A DNA stretch of 64,000 nucleotides from Toxonevra muliebris (taxonomy: Eukaryota > Arthropoda > Insecta > Diptera > Pallopteridae): assembly GCA_963691655.1 (NCBI GenBank), contig OY829328.1, positions 71,118,400-71,182,399 of the forward strand. Reading direction: 5' to 3'. Of this stretch, positions 24,700 to 38,300 are shown piece after piece; the first letter of the stretch is position 1; each line of letters opens with the position of its first letter. Under the pieces are notes generated by a model. That model had not been told where the DNA came from, ran no database searches, and worked only from the letters and a program-made list of their open reading frames with translations. The translations under genes and the position numbers were made by a program.

Positions 24700-25334
24700 A
24701 TACCTACTTGTAATTTTGAATTCAGACTATGCCTATCTTATGATCAGAGACATTATGCTTTATTGTACAAATTTTTGTGTCAATCTGTGCAGTAGTTTCG
24801 GTGTTATTTCAACTCATACACACTTATTTTCATTTTTCTGTATACATATAGAGATAATTAGATTTTATAAACTTGTAACGAGAAAATTGCCCAATGACGA
24901 AAAGAAAACTTGCCGAATGGAAATGGAAACAAATACATGTTCTACACATTCTCAATCACGTGACTCCATAAATTAGCTAGAGTTTTTTAAGTCCCCCGAA
25001 GAGATAAGTGCAAAAAATACTTATATCAACGTTTATTTTATCAAATATTAAATCATATATTTATTGAGATAAGGTATCAATCAAATTACAGCACATTCTT
25101 ACTAGTGGTCAAATATTAAAATTTGAACATAGTATATCTGAACTTGTTTCTTATCATAATTATTATCACAAACATAATAACTAATCTATGCATAATAATG
25201 TCACCTAATTTTGGAACAACTTTAACTGATAATCGATCAACAAAAAGCAATATCAATATTATTTAATCAATTAAGAACAATTATTTCTCAAATCACTATT
25301 TATACGGAATGAAATAAAAAAACAGAAAACAAAT
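24700..25334. other. AT-rich spacer, nothing recognised
   Basis: No gene, repeat family or RNA was recognised between the retroelement relic and the tRNA gene. Confidence 0.4.
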
Positions 25335-25341
25335 AAAAAAA
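25335..25341 (-). terminator. Pol III terminator of tRNA-His
   Basis: A run of seven T on the minus strand, 35 bases beyond the tRNA 3' end, is the first strong RNA polymerase III stop signal. Confidence 0.6.
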
Positions 25342-25375
25342 TCAATCACCCAACCGTGACAATGCTTTGCAACAT

Positions 25376-25447
25376 TGCCGTGACCAGGATTCGAACCTGG
25401 GTTACTACGGCCACAACGTAGGGTCCTAACCACTAGACGATCACGGC
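25376..25447 (-). tRNA. tRNA-His (anticodon GTG)
   Basis: On the minus strand the 7 bp acceptor arm GCCGTGA (25447-25441) pairs with TCACGGC (25383-25377), followed by discriminator A. The anticodon loop is TTGTGGC with GTG, reading CAC/CAU. The A box TCTAGTGGTTAGGAC and B box GGTTCGAATCC are intact. No intron. It decodes histidine, and the extra 5' G is added after transcription. The 72 base length is normal. Confidence 0.95.
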
Positions 25448-25449
25448 TA

Positions 25450-26400
25450 TTTGGGTGTTATACTTTACCTATTTTGTTTTTTAATCATATTACTGCATGC
25501 TGAAACCATGCAATGAACGAGCATAAGAAACTGAAAAAAGTGAAAGGTAGAAAAACTAATAAAAAGGCAAGCCAAAAAAATATTAACCATGATTTATGAG
25601 CTTTCATACATTGAATGTATTCAATTTTACGATAACTTCACAACAAAATACATAAAAACATTACTATGCATTTTAAAAATATTTAATTTGCGCGCATTCA
25701 TAGTTATACAATATTATTAAATTACACTATAGTGCATAACTATAGCAGCACCTTTATTTTAAACGCATACTCTGATTCTAAAAAAAAGTTAAATCAAAAT
25801 CTAAATTATTTTGGAAATATTTGAGGATGTACCATCAAAACTCAATCTTTGTTTTTCTTTTTAATTGGTGCATAACTAGGCTGGCCATCAGAAAATTCAT
25901 TCAAAGTAGGAAAACCCCAGTTGAAAAGCAGGAATTTTGTGTTGAAAGCTGGAATTTTTATTAGGGATTAAAAAGCGAAACATAACTACAAATAGTTATT
26001 ATTCTTTACAAAAAATTAACAATAGGTTATTGTTGTTTTCCCATACCATTATCACTGCTAGTTATACATAACTAGAAGCTATAATAAACTAGAAGCGAAT
26101 AAAATGCAGCTAAAACATGTGTATCAACAATTCGCGAGTTCTTAATACACACATATTTAAATTAATTTTTGAAAATCAAGAATTTCAAGCGTTAAGCAGG
26201 AGATCAGGAAGTAGCCCCCAAAACTAGGAAATTCCTACTCACTCCTATACACGTGGCCAACCTATGCCTAACTATAGCCGCGCATAAAAAAATAAACAAC
26301 AAATAATTACAAAATTTGCACAAAAAAAAAAAAAATGATTAACTCGGTAATGCGTTTAGCCTCCTTTATTCTTGATTAGCTCAAAAATGTGATGATTTTA
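25450..26400. other. AT-rich spacer with weak inverted TGGCCA ends
   Basis: No gene seen. TAGGCTGGCCA near 25878 and TGGCCAACCTATG near 26254 could be the ends of a ~385 bp hAT-like MITE, but flanking duplications do not agree. Confidence 0.3.
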
Positions 26401-26850
26401 AATGTAATGTATCAATATTGTTTGAAGTTTGTCCTGAGTAATGGACTCCCATTCTGCAATGACAGCGTTTTTCAACTCTGAAAAATTTTAGTATATTTGT
26501 TGAACCAGAATGCCCCAACTGTTTTATGATTGGTTCTGATTTAATTTAACATTATGTGATTGCAAGTATATCCTTGCCCCTTGACTGCTTTGTATGAACT
26601 GAATCATTGTCATGCCAGAAAATCCATTCGTGGACGTTGTATTTCTGAGGAAATGGAAGCAGAATCACCCTCAACATTGTTATTTCTTCTGCAGAATTCA
26701 AGCTCCCTATTCATTTAGGTACCTCCTTCATAATTCCTTTTAGAAGAATATCGTGGTTCTTTTCAGGTATGTCTCCTATATGTGTAAAACCCATCAGGAC
26801 CGTCCAAATAAAACATTTTCTCATCCTAAAAAAATTTGCTAAAATCGAAA
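26400..26850 (-). mobile_element. Tc1-like transposase relic (C-terminal)
   Basis: On the minus strand DEKMFYLDGPDGFYTY is followed by EPRYSSKRNYEGGT, a worn DND...HT block and ELKNAVIAEWESI. This is the order found in the catalytic half of Tc1-family transposases. Stops and shifts are frequent. Confidence 0.6.
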
Positions 26851-26999
26851 ATAGAAAATTTGTGAAAAATAACAAACTTTTTTCCAATCCGTTCCGTATT
26901 TTCTCTTTTCGCAGTCTCTTCTAAATTACAGCTTAGTCAATTGGGGTCATCTGCTAAATTAAGACGGGAGAAGTAATACCGTAAACATTTATGTCCGCT

Positions 27000-27650
27000 A
27001 ACCAACTGCGTTAAATAGAAGTTGAGATCGCCAGTCACCAATTCTGCGATTGTTGGAATAACCACGAAATTCTCCACATCTCTTTTACCACTCATTCATA
27101 GTTTTAAGACCCTGTGTGGTGTAAAGGCGTTGAATTTCAGCTGCTCTGATGTCAACTGGCAATCATGCACGCGGTATCGTCATATACTGTTCGATACATG
27201 CAGGCTACAAAATTGGAATATTTTGGCTCCAGCCCACAGAGTAGGACAGGTGGACAAAAGAATCCACCTATTCTCTTGTGCACTTCCGATATTTGGCAGT
27301 ACTCGTGATTGAGCTCCGTTTATTGCAGCCGCTTTTTTGCATACCATCGAAATATGTGCTTGAAACTTCATCCGTTTGTCGGTTGGGACACCCAGTTAAC
27401 GGATTATGTATGTACTTAACGTTGTGTCCGCCGGCATTTATCTTAATTTGCTCCAATTTCTTTCGAGGACTTAACAAAACTACATACGTTTTGTGCGCTG
27501 CCAGCTTAAGGTTTAATAGTCATTCCCATATTCTGGCTATTCCGTCATTGCACTTAAGCTCCAGATTTAACATTCTCTTCGCCAACACCACTAGTTTAAT
27601 GCCATCAGCATACCCAACTAATGTTGATTCCAAATAAATACGTAACGCCT
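27000..27650 (-). mobile_element. non-LTR retrotransposon reverse transcriptase relic
   Basis: The minus strand reads CADGIKLVVLAKR (a degenerate catalytic loop), LKLAAHKTYVVLLSPRKKLE, then ISMVCKKAAAINGAQSRVLP and NIGSAQENR. These are successive palm/thumb blocks of R1/I-type reverse transcriptases. It is broken into short frames. Confidence 0.55.
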
Positions 27651-27759
27651 GATATGTTCGAGGGCTTAGTTAAAGGTCGAGGTAACACTGAATAAATTTT
27701 TGACAAATCAAAAAATTTTAGACGATTTGGCATAGTATTGCGAAATTTCGTTTTAAGTT

Positions 27760-28260
27760 TCACTGCTGTCAACATGAAGTCACGAAAACGCAAAGCTACT
27801 GAGAAAGAGTCGATGGAAATTCCATTGCTATTACAGTAAAAGATTCGTTTTACAATTTTTTTCGGATTTCGGCGTAACCTCAAGCTTGTGGAGTTATTGA
27901 ATGAGTGCCAAATAGAATATGGAGAAAATGTACCAGCGCGTGGCCGTCTCGAAGCGGTTTCGGAAATTCCAGACTGGACATTTTTTTGTGGAGGGCGAAT
28001 CTCATGAACGTTGCCTAAAATCTTCGACTGATAACATAATTGTAGCACTGGTAAAGTCTAAAATTGGCGAAAATCCAGGATTGACTCAGGAAATGATTGC
28101 TGAGGACCTGAGCTTGAATGCTATGCTTGTATTGCGAATATTTGAAAGAAATCAGGTTCTTTGAGTCTTAACTTAAGCTCAAAAAGAGGCGCGTGTGCGT
28201 TTTGCCAAATATTTTATTCAAAAACTTAAAAATGGAGAGTCCAGCCTCTTCAATAAAATT
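27760..28260 (+). mobile_element. possible mariner-family transposase relic (N-terminal)
   Basis: VKSKIGENPGLTQEMIAEDL followed by KEARVRFAKYFIQKLKNGES resembles the helix-turn-helix region and linker of IS630/mariner transposases. The catalytic half is missing. Identification rests on short motifs. Confidence 0.4.
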
Positions 28261-28499
28261 TTAATAGGTTAAGAAGCATGGTCCTTTAAGTATGACTCAG
28301 AAACCAAGCAACAGTCGATGGTATGAAGCCCAGAAAGTGCTAATCCACCCATTTTTGGTTTTTTGTAGGCAACTAAGCGAACTTTTGTTAGTCCTTTCGT
28401 ATGTATATCATAATGATCAACAAATTTTAATTTTTTCTTATATGTTAGAGGACTCGATTTTGGACCTCGTGACTTAAATTCTCCAAATAAATCATTCAA

Positions 28500-29290
28500 C
28501 ATTTAATATTTATTGCATATTTAATATACCCATGTTTATTTCTTTATTTATGTTGTTTTTTATATTTACAATTTTGCATAGAATACGAATAATAAATTAT
28601 TTAATTTTTTCACTTTTTTTTCAATTTTTCAATTATATAAATTGTTTTTAAATTGGAATATTTTCAACCCGCATAATAATAAAGCTCCTTTGTTTTAGTT
28701 TCAATTTCTTTTTTCTAGTTTGTATTGAAAAAATGATTAAAATTATTGAAAATGATTATGTATTTTGCACAACGTACGCATATGTAGTAGAAATGAGTTT
28801 TGCAGATTTAGCGCAAAATTCTTAAATTCATTTTGAGAACCCAAGTAAAAAAAAACAAAAAAAAATTTAAAATAATTATATAAGTCTCAAAACTTTGCAA
28901 CAACGGAATGTGTAAATAATTAATGATAATATGAAACACATTTAATACAAAGAACAAAAATAAAATGCATTTAAATTTTGTTTTAAATAATAAAAAAAAA
29001 ACATTTGCTATATTTTGTTTTTTTTTTTTTTTTTTGGAATTATAAATATTTCTTATTGTAAATAAAAGAAAAATATATGCAGGTAAATTAAAATTTAAAA
29101 TTATAAAGCACAAAAAAAAGGAAAAAAGTAAATGTGTTTTGTGTGTTTTTGTGTAAAAAAATATTTAACAAACAAAAAGTTACAAAGAACGTCATAATAA
29201 ACATTTTTTTTTTTTTGTATTTATTTCTCAACTGCAATTAAAATTAGGTACTAAATTGAAATTATCTATACTCTACAACTTAAAAGCAAC
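28500..29290. other. AT-rich spacer downstream of garz
   Basis: Long A and T runs with no coding or repeat structure recognised. It probably includes the end of the garz 3' untranslated region. Confidence 0.4.
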
Positions 29291-29296
29291 TTTATT
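29291..29296 (-). terminator. poly(A) signal of garz
   Basis: AATAAA on the minus strand, about 50 bases after the garz stop codon at 29347. Confidence 0.5.
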
Positions 29297-29346
29297 TAAA
29301 TGTCAAATACCATGCCAACAACCCTTTTCTTCTACGTGCATCACTT

Positions 29347-32300
29347 CTATGGCTGGCCATAGAGCATTTCAGAACCAGGCGGTATTGCACTTGGATCTAC
29401 GTTGGCATTGAAGTAACTCGCTGGGGTTGAGGAAAACATTTTTATTGTTGATTGTTGTTGTTGGTCTGCATTATGCATGAACTGCTGCTGCTGCTGTGGC
29501 GGCGTTTGTTGTTGCTGTTGCTGCTGCTGTTGTTGTTGTTGTGGTTGCAATGTTAAATTATAAGGATTCTGTACATATTCTTGATAAATATCAGCGCCCG
29601 ATTTTAATGTCTGTTGTGATTGTTGTGCATAGAGTGGTGGAAAACTATGTACAATGGCGTTATTGGGAGTTTTCGATAACGATGGATATTGATTACCAGC
29701 TATAAAATGACTAATTGGCACATTTGGCATATCGTCAGCAGCAGTATCAGTTGCAGCAAAAGATTTTGTAGGGCTGTTGTTACTGCTGCCAATTGTAGCA
29801 GCAGCAGTGGTGGTGGAGCAAGAGTTTATGTTTTCAATTGGCTGATGATTTAATAATTGCGGCTGCTGATATTGTTGATAGTATTGTTGATAATGTTGCT
29901 GCATCTTTTGTTGCTCATTCAGATAATCCTGTTGTTGCTGTTGCTGTTGTTGTTGATGATTTTCGTGTGTGTGTTCAGCCATATTTTGTTGTTGTTGCTG
30001 TTGTTGTTTTGGCACATCACCATAAACATTTGCCGCTGCTGGTGGCGTTTCGGGTAGATCAATTGAAAATGAATAACTGCTATAAGCATTGTTAGTTGCA
30101 GTTGCTTGTGTTGTAGTTGTTGTTGGTAAATGCTGAAATTGCTCTTGTTTTTGTTGTTGCTGTTGTTGGGTTGACAGCTTTTCTATAAAATCTCTTTTGG
30201 GGCTAGCAATCGGTGTCATTACATTGTGTTGAACCATTTTCGATGCATCATTAACTAAATCCGGCAGCGATGTAACAGCATCTGTGGTTTTTTTCGCAGC
30301 TATTGCTAAAACTGGTATCGGTTGAACTAACATCGGTGTAGATTGTTGAATTGCCAATGGATCTGTTCCATAATTCAATAAAGTTGGTGATGTTGTAGTA
30401 GATGAGCGTTGCTGTTGATGTGGTGGCACTAACACTGGCATATTTTGTGGCGGTGGTACCTAAAGGATACATAAAATACCAAACATTAATAAATTTATTA
30501 AAATCAACTCAATATAGTTTAAAATGTTCGCTTTTTCTTGACTTACTTGTCCCAAAATAAACGATTGCCCTTGTAGTATATCAGCTGCTGCGGTTTGCAA
30601 TATGATACTATGCTTTGGTGATTCAACTGGTGAGACAATCGGTGTTTGTGAAACAATTGTTTCGATTGATTGTTGTTGTTGCTTGGGTAGTATTGCTACT
30701 TGTGGTATATTAGCTATATCTATAGCAGCATTTTGATTGTTCATTACTGCAGTCGTTGATGTTGTATTAAACATCACTTGAGCACGATTTCCTAAATTCA
30801 TAAAGGTTTAAAAGGTTAATAAATAAAAAAATACAAAACTTTAAAATGATTACAAATGTAAACTGTAATAGAATTAGATAGATAGACAGATAAATTTTAA
30901 TGGGTGTAGTGTACTGCTACCAAATTCGATCTATTGTACTCCAATATATTTTGTAACAGCGATTTTTCTACTGTTGCTTGAAATTAGCAGTTATACGCTT
31001 AAAAATTGTTAAAAATAACCACAAAGTTGTATAGCAATTTATTTGATAAGATCGTTTTATTCCATTCTTTTCTAAAAGTAGCAGTCACAGGCTTTAAAGT
31101 CTTAAAAACAACCAAAAATATGATTGCAGTGATATTTTCACTGTTACTTGAGAATAGCAGTAGCTTGAAAATCCCACGAATAGCGATATATTAAAAATCA
31201 CCTAAATTAAAAATCATTAGAATCATGCGAGCTGATCGAGATCTTTACTGCTAGGTCTACTGGTAGATCTATTACATTCACTTTTTTTATGGAATTCTAT
31301 TTTGTGTAGCGATTTTTTGTATTCTATTTTCTTTGGCAACCTCATCAAAAAAAAATTAAAAACAAACAGCTCTGCTCGGCAGTATTCTTAGACGTACCTC
31401 AATCCTTCGATAAGATTTAGATCAAAGGCTTAGTTCACAAACTCAGAATGAAGCTGCCTAAACAAATATGCGATATCCTTGATTCTTACCTATCTCATCG
31501 TTACTTCAGAGTAAAGCAAGATGATGCATATCCAGATTTGAAAAAAAAGTAAGAGCCGGTATTTCTCAAGGAAGCATCCTTGGTCTCATATTATGCTTTG
31601 TCTTAACTAGCGACCTGCCCAAGCCAGAAAATGTGTTAATAGCATCATTTTCTGACGACACGGCTATACTAACTACCGGCGATAATGCAGAGGATTTTAC
31701 AAGAAAACTCCAGAATGTTGTAAACTGTACATCAGATTGGACTAAAAAATGGCTTATCATATTAAATAATAATAATAAGTCAATGCATGTAGAATATATT
31801 ACGAGACAAATAACTCACAATCAACTCTACATAGATCCTTTACCTATATCATATTTAAATAATGCTAAGTATTTGGAAATGAACCTCGACTGAAAGCTCG
31901 GAAGGAGCACATTAAGAAAAAAAAAGCGGAGGTAAATATTAAACTACATAATCAGTTATGGCAAGTTCTAAAGCTTATGGGGTTGTGCTGCTAAATCCAA
32001 TGTTGAAATCATCCAGAGGTTTCAAATTAAAGCATTTAAGTGGTATATCAACAAAGTTTCAATAAAAAAATATAAAAAAAATTGTTTAAAAGAGTTACCA
32101 TATTTACGACATCCATGGACTTTTGAAAAACAGTGGTACGCAAGTAGTATGTAACGAAAAGAATCGTAGTAGATTTTAGCTCAAGCGGAATAATGGAGTA
32201 GATTTTACGAAAAATATAATAAATTTACTACGATCATAGTAAAGTCCGAAACCTGGTGGGGAGTAAACGACGAAAGCAGCCGAATTACACTTTAGGATGT

Positions 32301-35300
32301 GCTATAAATGTAATAAGCAAAAGACCATGGTGAAATCATGTAGAAGGTGATAGCAAGATTACAACAATTTCATCTTGGCAAAAACACATCTTTGTTGTTG
32401 CGTCAGATATCATAAAATGTCAAAATGTTGTTGCGGCCATAATGGCGGCGTGAAGAGAATGGAGAAAATGGAGAATATACGTAAACAAACAATCAAAAGT
32501 GAAAAAATGATTTTAACAGCTTATGATATTGACCGCGAAAAACGAAGAAGAATGAGTTGCTGGCAACTTCACCTGGTATAAATTCATCTTGCAAAAGACT
32601 GAGTAAACAAACAAAGTTAACTCTTGTAAGAACAACAACATGAACAGCACTCTCTCTCCCATATTTACATACGTATTTGCACTAACAGAATATTTTGCAA
32701 AAACACCACCACTAACAATAACAGTAAATTCCAACTAGATTCAATCATTCGTTAATATGAGATAAGATTGAGAGAGCCGACGTCTCTGCTTGTATTGCAT
32801 GGACCCGATTCCCATACAAAAAAAATTATTCATATGAAAAAAGTCTGATCACGATGTCGGCTCTCTCAGTATTTGTTTATGTATTCTATGATGCTCTGTT
32901 TCGCTCATATTTAAAAGAGTCAACGTGCGAGAAGCAACCACTAAATGCGTAACAACAACAAATGCGGCATTTACCACACATATACACAAACAAAATTAAA
33001 TAAAAGTTTATATTTCATATTTTAGTTATCACAGGCAAAGTTCCTCGATATCCAAAACACGAGTTCTGAGCATTGATATTTCCAATTTTGAGTTTATAAT
33101 ATATGAACGAATTCAAATTTAGTACCTATATTTTATTTTTCATTTTAAAAAATTTAAAGGGAACTTTTTTCTAATCCAAATTTATTCAGAGCTGTCATTA
33201 AAAGAAAATAATATTTTGGTCTACATAGTTTCACTTTTATAACGAACTGGTGGCATCAACTGACGTATGAATTTCTGCGAAACATCTTTCAAGTAAATGG
33301 CGGTAGACCATATTTCTACGATGCTCCAAGAAGATCATAGAACTAAAATACGGTCCAAGACACTAGATTACACCACCTTAGAAAATCATTTTTTCAAATA
33401 TGTGATTATTCTAATGAAAGTCACATCGAATGGATATTGAGTAGCTCCAAAAATATTCCCCTAAATTAAACAAACTTCCTTTTTTCATACAAAAGTATTC
33501 TAGAACATGTATAACAGTGTTTCTGAAAATGTTACAAATTTTAAGAATTTTTATCGCCAAATTTCCACTTGCTAGTGGAAGATGTTTGTCTACAGCTAGC
33601 TCCTGAGATTAAAAAATTGGTGAAGCTTTCCAATATCAAGTCGGAAAATCTCGATTATGTTAACTAGGAAGGGTTTATGGGATATGTTCAGTCTGGTCTG
33701 CACAAGAGCTGGGTATTGGCAAAGGAAGTTGGAGCGATTCTCTTTCTTTTCTAAGTTCTTACAACTTCTGCAATCGATGTTGTCTGGGATAAGAAGTCTA
33801 GCCAAATGTTCCCCTATTGTTCAATATCCCGCCAGTACTACGATACGTGATCAAGTAGGTATATGTTCTTTTTTACGGTCATATTGGAACCACAGTTTAT
33901 TTTGGACTCATTAGTGTAGAGTTCTATCTCGAACCCAGCTCTCTCACGATTTCTTCTCCAATCTGCTTATGTTGAGAAAAAAAAGTGACAAAGTCCTTGA
34001 TGTAGTTTAATTTGTATATTATAATAAGCTTTAGGTGTTGTCTTTATTGGGTAAGGTAGGTAATAGAATTATAATTTGTCCATAATTTTTTGATGTCCAG
34101 AACCATATTTCTTTGAGTCTGACCGCGCTTGAGATTGCGATGAATTTAGTATACAACTTATTAGGAAGCAGATGAACTAGCACGTTAACAGCTTTTGTTG
34201 GGATAGAATGGAGTAATACTGAACTTAACTTCAGCCGATAAATGAAATTAACGATTTGCAAAACAAATATGAAATCGTTTGAGTGATATTCAACAGGCTC
34301 AATTAACTTTTTTCTTGTCAAAATAATGACAACAATGTGTATATTGACAATAAGACCAATGCCAACATTTTCCTTTACTAACTTTATAGCAGGAACAGAA
34401 ATTGTATGCAAATTGTTCTGTTTTTAATATGTAGATTCATTTAAATATTTTTGGTTTATAAATGGTGGTGTATGTTAATGTCTTGAAATAGATTTTGAAT
34501 TCAAATTAAAAATAAAAGTTAAATAAAATAAAATTATTCGTTGATATGTAAATAGTAAATATGTATAAATATTAAGCTTTGGACTATTTTGAATTCATTT
34601 CATTCATGATTTTATCGTTGAACTTCTTTTTAACAGATTATGCTTCATTTTCATGATTTTATCATAGCCTCTTGCACTTAAACTTGCTTTATGCTTCGAT
34701 ACTTTGTCTTTAGAAGAATTTCCTGATGTTGATATTTTATTTTCTACAATTTCAGCATTTTCAGTATGTGTTTCACACTCATTTTCAATATAGAGTTGCA
34801 TTGGTATGGGAATTGGCATTGGTTTTGGCTCTAAGAGTGAATCACACACAAAGTCCTCGGGATATTTCAGAGCAGTTAAATTACTTTCATACATAGCTTG
34901 AGCTAAATTGATGGGAATTGATTTTACAAATTTACCTGAATGAATAAATGAATAAGAATGAATATTAAAATTAAAGTGAATTAATAATGATATGCGAGTT
35001 TAAAGAAAAAAAATATGGGTTTTCAGATCAAAAAGGCAGTGTTAATAGTTTAAATAATTTAGCAATGGCGAATACTACAGCCAGAGAATACTACAGAGAA
35101 TGGAGATTTCGTCTCTCACCAACTTGCAGACAAAGATATGCTATGTATTAGGATGCGGAGGCTTGAAATTTACAAAAACAAATTGCTGTTAAATTGACAT
35201 TACGAATGCAACCCTCTGAATTTCTGTTTAGTAAGACTGAAAATTACACGTGTGAATTCTCTGCGTTACGAATGCAACCGCATAGTAGAATTGAATAAAT

Positions 35301-38300
35301 TTTTAGTAGTAGGACCAAAATTTACAAAAACAAATTGCACGTATTCACACATATTGTACATGAACATAAAAAATTAATTTTTTTTTTTAAGTTATGACGT
35401 TTTAAATAGACTCCACTCTCTGTGCATTCTCTGACTACAACTTCGCACTGCTTAATCGATAGCTGTATTACCGACTTAGCCTGCATTTATACAAATTCGC
35501 ACAAACATTATCTCATGTTAATAGTTTCGAAACTGATTTCTATTTGCACTTACCTTCATCGCGAAACAGTTCATCTTTTAGATTCGGTAGAAATTCTCCA
35601 ATACGTTGCCATGTCAACTCCCACAATGGCAAATGTAGCGTACCGTCATCATTATGAAAAACACGCACTGAATGCATAACCAGCAGCATATTCTTAAGAA
35701 TTTCTTGCATTTGTTCTGACAGCATATCCGAGCCAACTTTCATGAATTTCTCAATATAATCGAGTACCTCAATCCATAGATCATTAAAAGAGGCACCCAA
35801 CTCAATCAATGGTGTCAAATGATGCAGAAATACTTTCGACATAATTGTAGCGGTACGTATACGAGATTCCTCCAACAGCACAATATCCAAATGTGCCACA
35901 GAAGTACTATCAGGCAGCAATTCATTTAGCAATGGGAATAGCACCTGCTGGAAACATGAAGCCCACTCAGCACCCGATAACGATTGCAAATCATGCACAA
36001 GCAGTGCACGCTGTTGCAGGCAAGAGATTGCATATGTACGCACTTCACGTCGACGATCCATCGCAAGACGTGCTATACCCTGCAATAGCGGGCACCAACC
36101 TTGTGCCCACAATGCTGAACATTGTGGAACAGCACAACCTTCTTCGGCCCACCAGCGAAATATTTGAGCAGTGCGCGTGTACAATGTATACATGAGATCA
36201 ATCAGCTGTATGGAGAGAGTTTCATATCGCTGCTGCAAATCTTCATCTTTAGCATCGTTACGTGCATCTGAGTTGCCGCCACTTCCGTCGGCATTTGCTG
36301 ATTTACGTTGCATTTCACGATCGGCGCCACGTTTTCCGGCTGACTTCTTCTTCTGTGTAGTTGTTATGTTGTTAGGTTTTCCAGCGAATTCCGCTTCGAA
36401 CTTGCGACGCTGCTGTAGGCCACCATCACGACATGCCTCCACAAAGGTACGTATGCAACGTACACATGATTCAAAATTGTAGGGCGTTATGTGTGCAACA
36501 TTGCGTACAATGAATGCTAGCGAGTCCCAGCATTTGAAGAGAGCCGATGAGTCATGTTCAATAAGTTTACAATTGTACACGAGTGCAGAGAGTGTAGGAG
36601 CGAGGGATGCTACGACGGCTGCTGGTGGTGATTGTGGTCTGAAATTTAAGGAAGCAAAGGTGAAGAGCTATTAATATTACAATTTAAACAATTTTAATTC
36701 ACTTTCATATCTCACCTTGATAGAGTCGAAAGATCAGTATCCTTATTCACTAAAATCCAATTCTCCGCCGTCGGACTAGATGGAAATGGACTGCTCGTAT
36801 TCGAGTTTTGTACTTGATATTGCTGTTGTGGTCGTTGGTGCTTACTTCCGGCTAATTCTGAATCCGAAATATAACCACGATCAGGTAAACCAGAATCTTC
36901 TTCACTACTTAATGCACCATCTGACTTTGTGCCGTTCTCACTTAACAACACAGGTAATGAGGAATCATCAAAGTCCGGAGGTACAGCGCCTGCCCCAACA
37001 CACTCCAAAATCGCAAAAATAATTTGCCAATCTTGCTCGGAGTGAATATTCTGTGCAGAAGTTTTGAGCAACTCATAAATGCCAATGGAAATCTGTTTAG
37101 AGATACGCAACACAATTGCAGGCTTCAGCATAAGTAACATTTTTAGCGATTGCAAAACCACGGGGCATAGTTCTTCATTGCGCATTAGATAAATAGCAAG
37201 CTTCAGCACTGCTACAATACTACGATTCAAAAGATAATCATATCCATAAGATGCACCACCCATTAGCAACAAATACATTTGATCACGCACACCTGGCCAT
37301 AGTGGTATCATGCGATCACGATTTTGTATGACCACCTTCACCAGTAATTCCATCCAGAAGACTACAACATCTTCGGCATAGGGTATACTATCGAACTTGT
37401 GTGCGGTTGGTGCTTTAACCAACGCTAAAATACTTTTCAATAACTCTTGCAATGATTCAAGTTGCACAAATTTCGATTCTTGTATCATCTGTTCCAGCTG
37501 GCATTCTTTAATGCATTTCTTGCCAATCTTAATCCATTCTTGTTCTTCGTACGATGGTTCACGTTGTCCCTCTGATGATAGATAAGAATAGAGACTTGAA
37601 AAGAGTCCGGCTTCTTGCTTTTGACTTGGCTTTTCTAAGACAAGTTGACTTTTACCACTCTCTTCGCAAAAGTCTTCTACCTCAATTAATGATTTGGGCA
37701 GTAGTTTCAAACGGAAGAGCTGCAAAAATAGATCTAGTATATTCTTCCAGCCTTCACGCAAACAGTCACCATAATCATGTACTAGCGCAAACACTGTACG
37801 TATAGCTGCTTGCGCTTTTGGATTCAAACCGAAGTTAACCGCTTGTATGATTTCGTTGTGTGCTGGTATGGGAGTCTCTTGCTGTACGGTGCTTAGAAGT
37901 GTCGTAAATTTGCAGAGCGTCAATACGAGCGCATCGAAATCTTCATTGAGATTGTAATATGCAGAAATGCCAGCACATTTGGTGAAACCTAGAATGGAAT
38001 ATTTCAAATATAATTCTGTGTAATACAAGGTACAATTTAAACTACTTTGGATTGTCTTCAACTAACCTGTCAATGTTTTTTGATATCCATTATCACTGCT
38101 CTTATCAAACATAAAACTCAAAGCGCTCAATGAAGCACCCCAAACTATGTTAAATATTTCCAAATCATATGCAGCATCTTGCACATAATTAAAAGCACCA
38201 TCAGAGCCTACACCACGACGCAATAATACCTTCCAGAGATAGTTTTCACGTACGAGGCCTGTTTGCTCAGCGGGCATTATAATCTCTTCGTTTCTGTAAC

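Noticed and set aside
29496..30095. Val/Leu-rich plus-strand frames
   Set aside because: Antisense of the glutamine repeats in the last garz exon.
35893..36482. Plus-strand frames of about 100 codons
   Set aside because: Opposite strand of garz exon 8, which is confidently identified.
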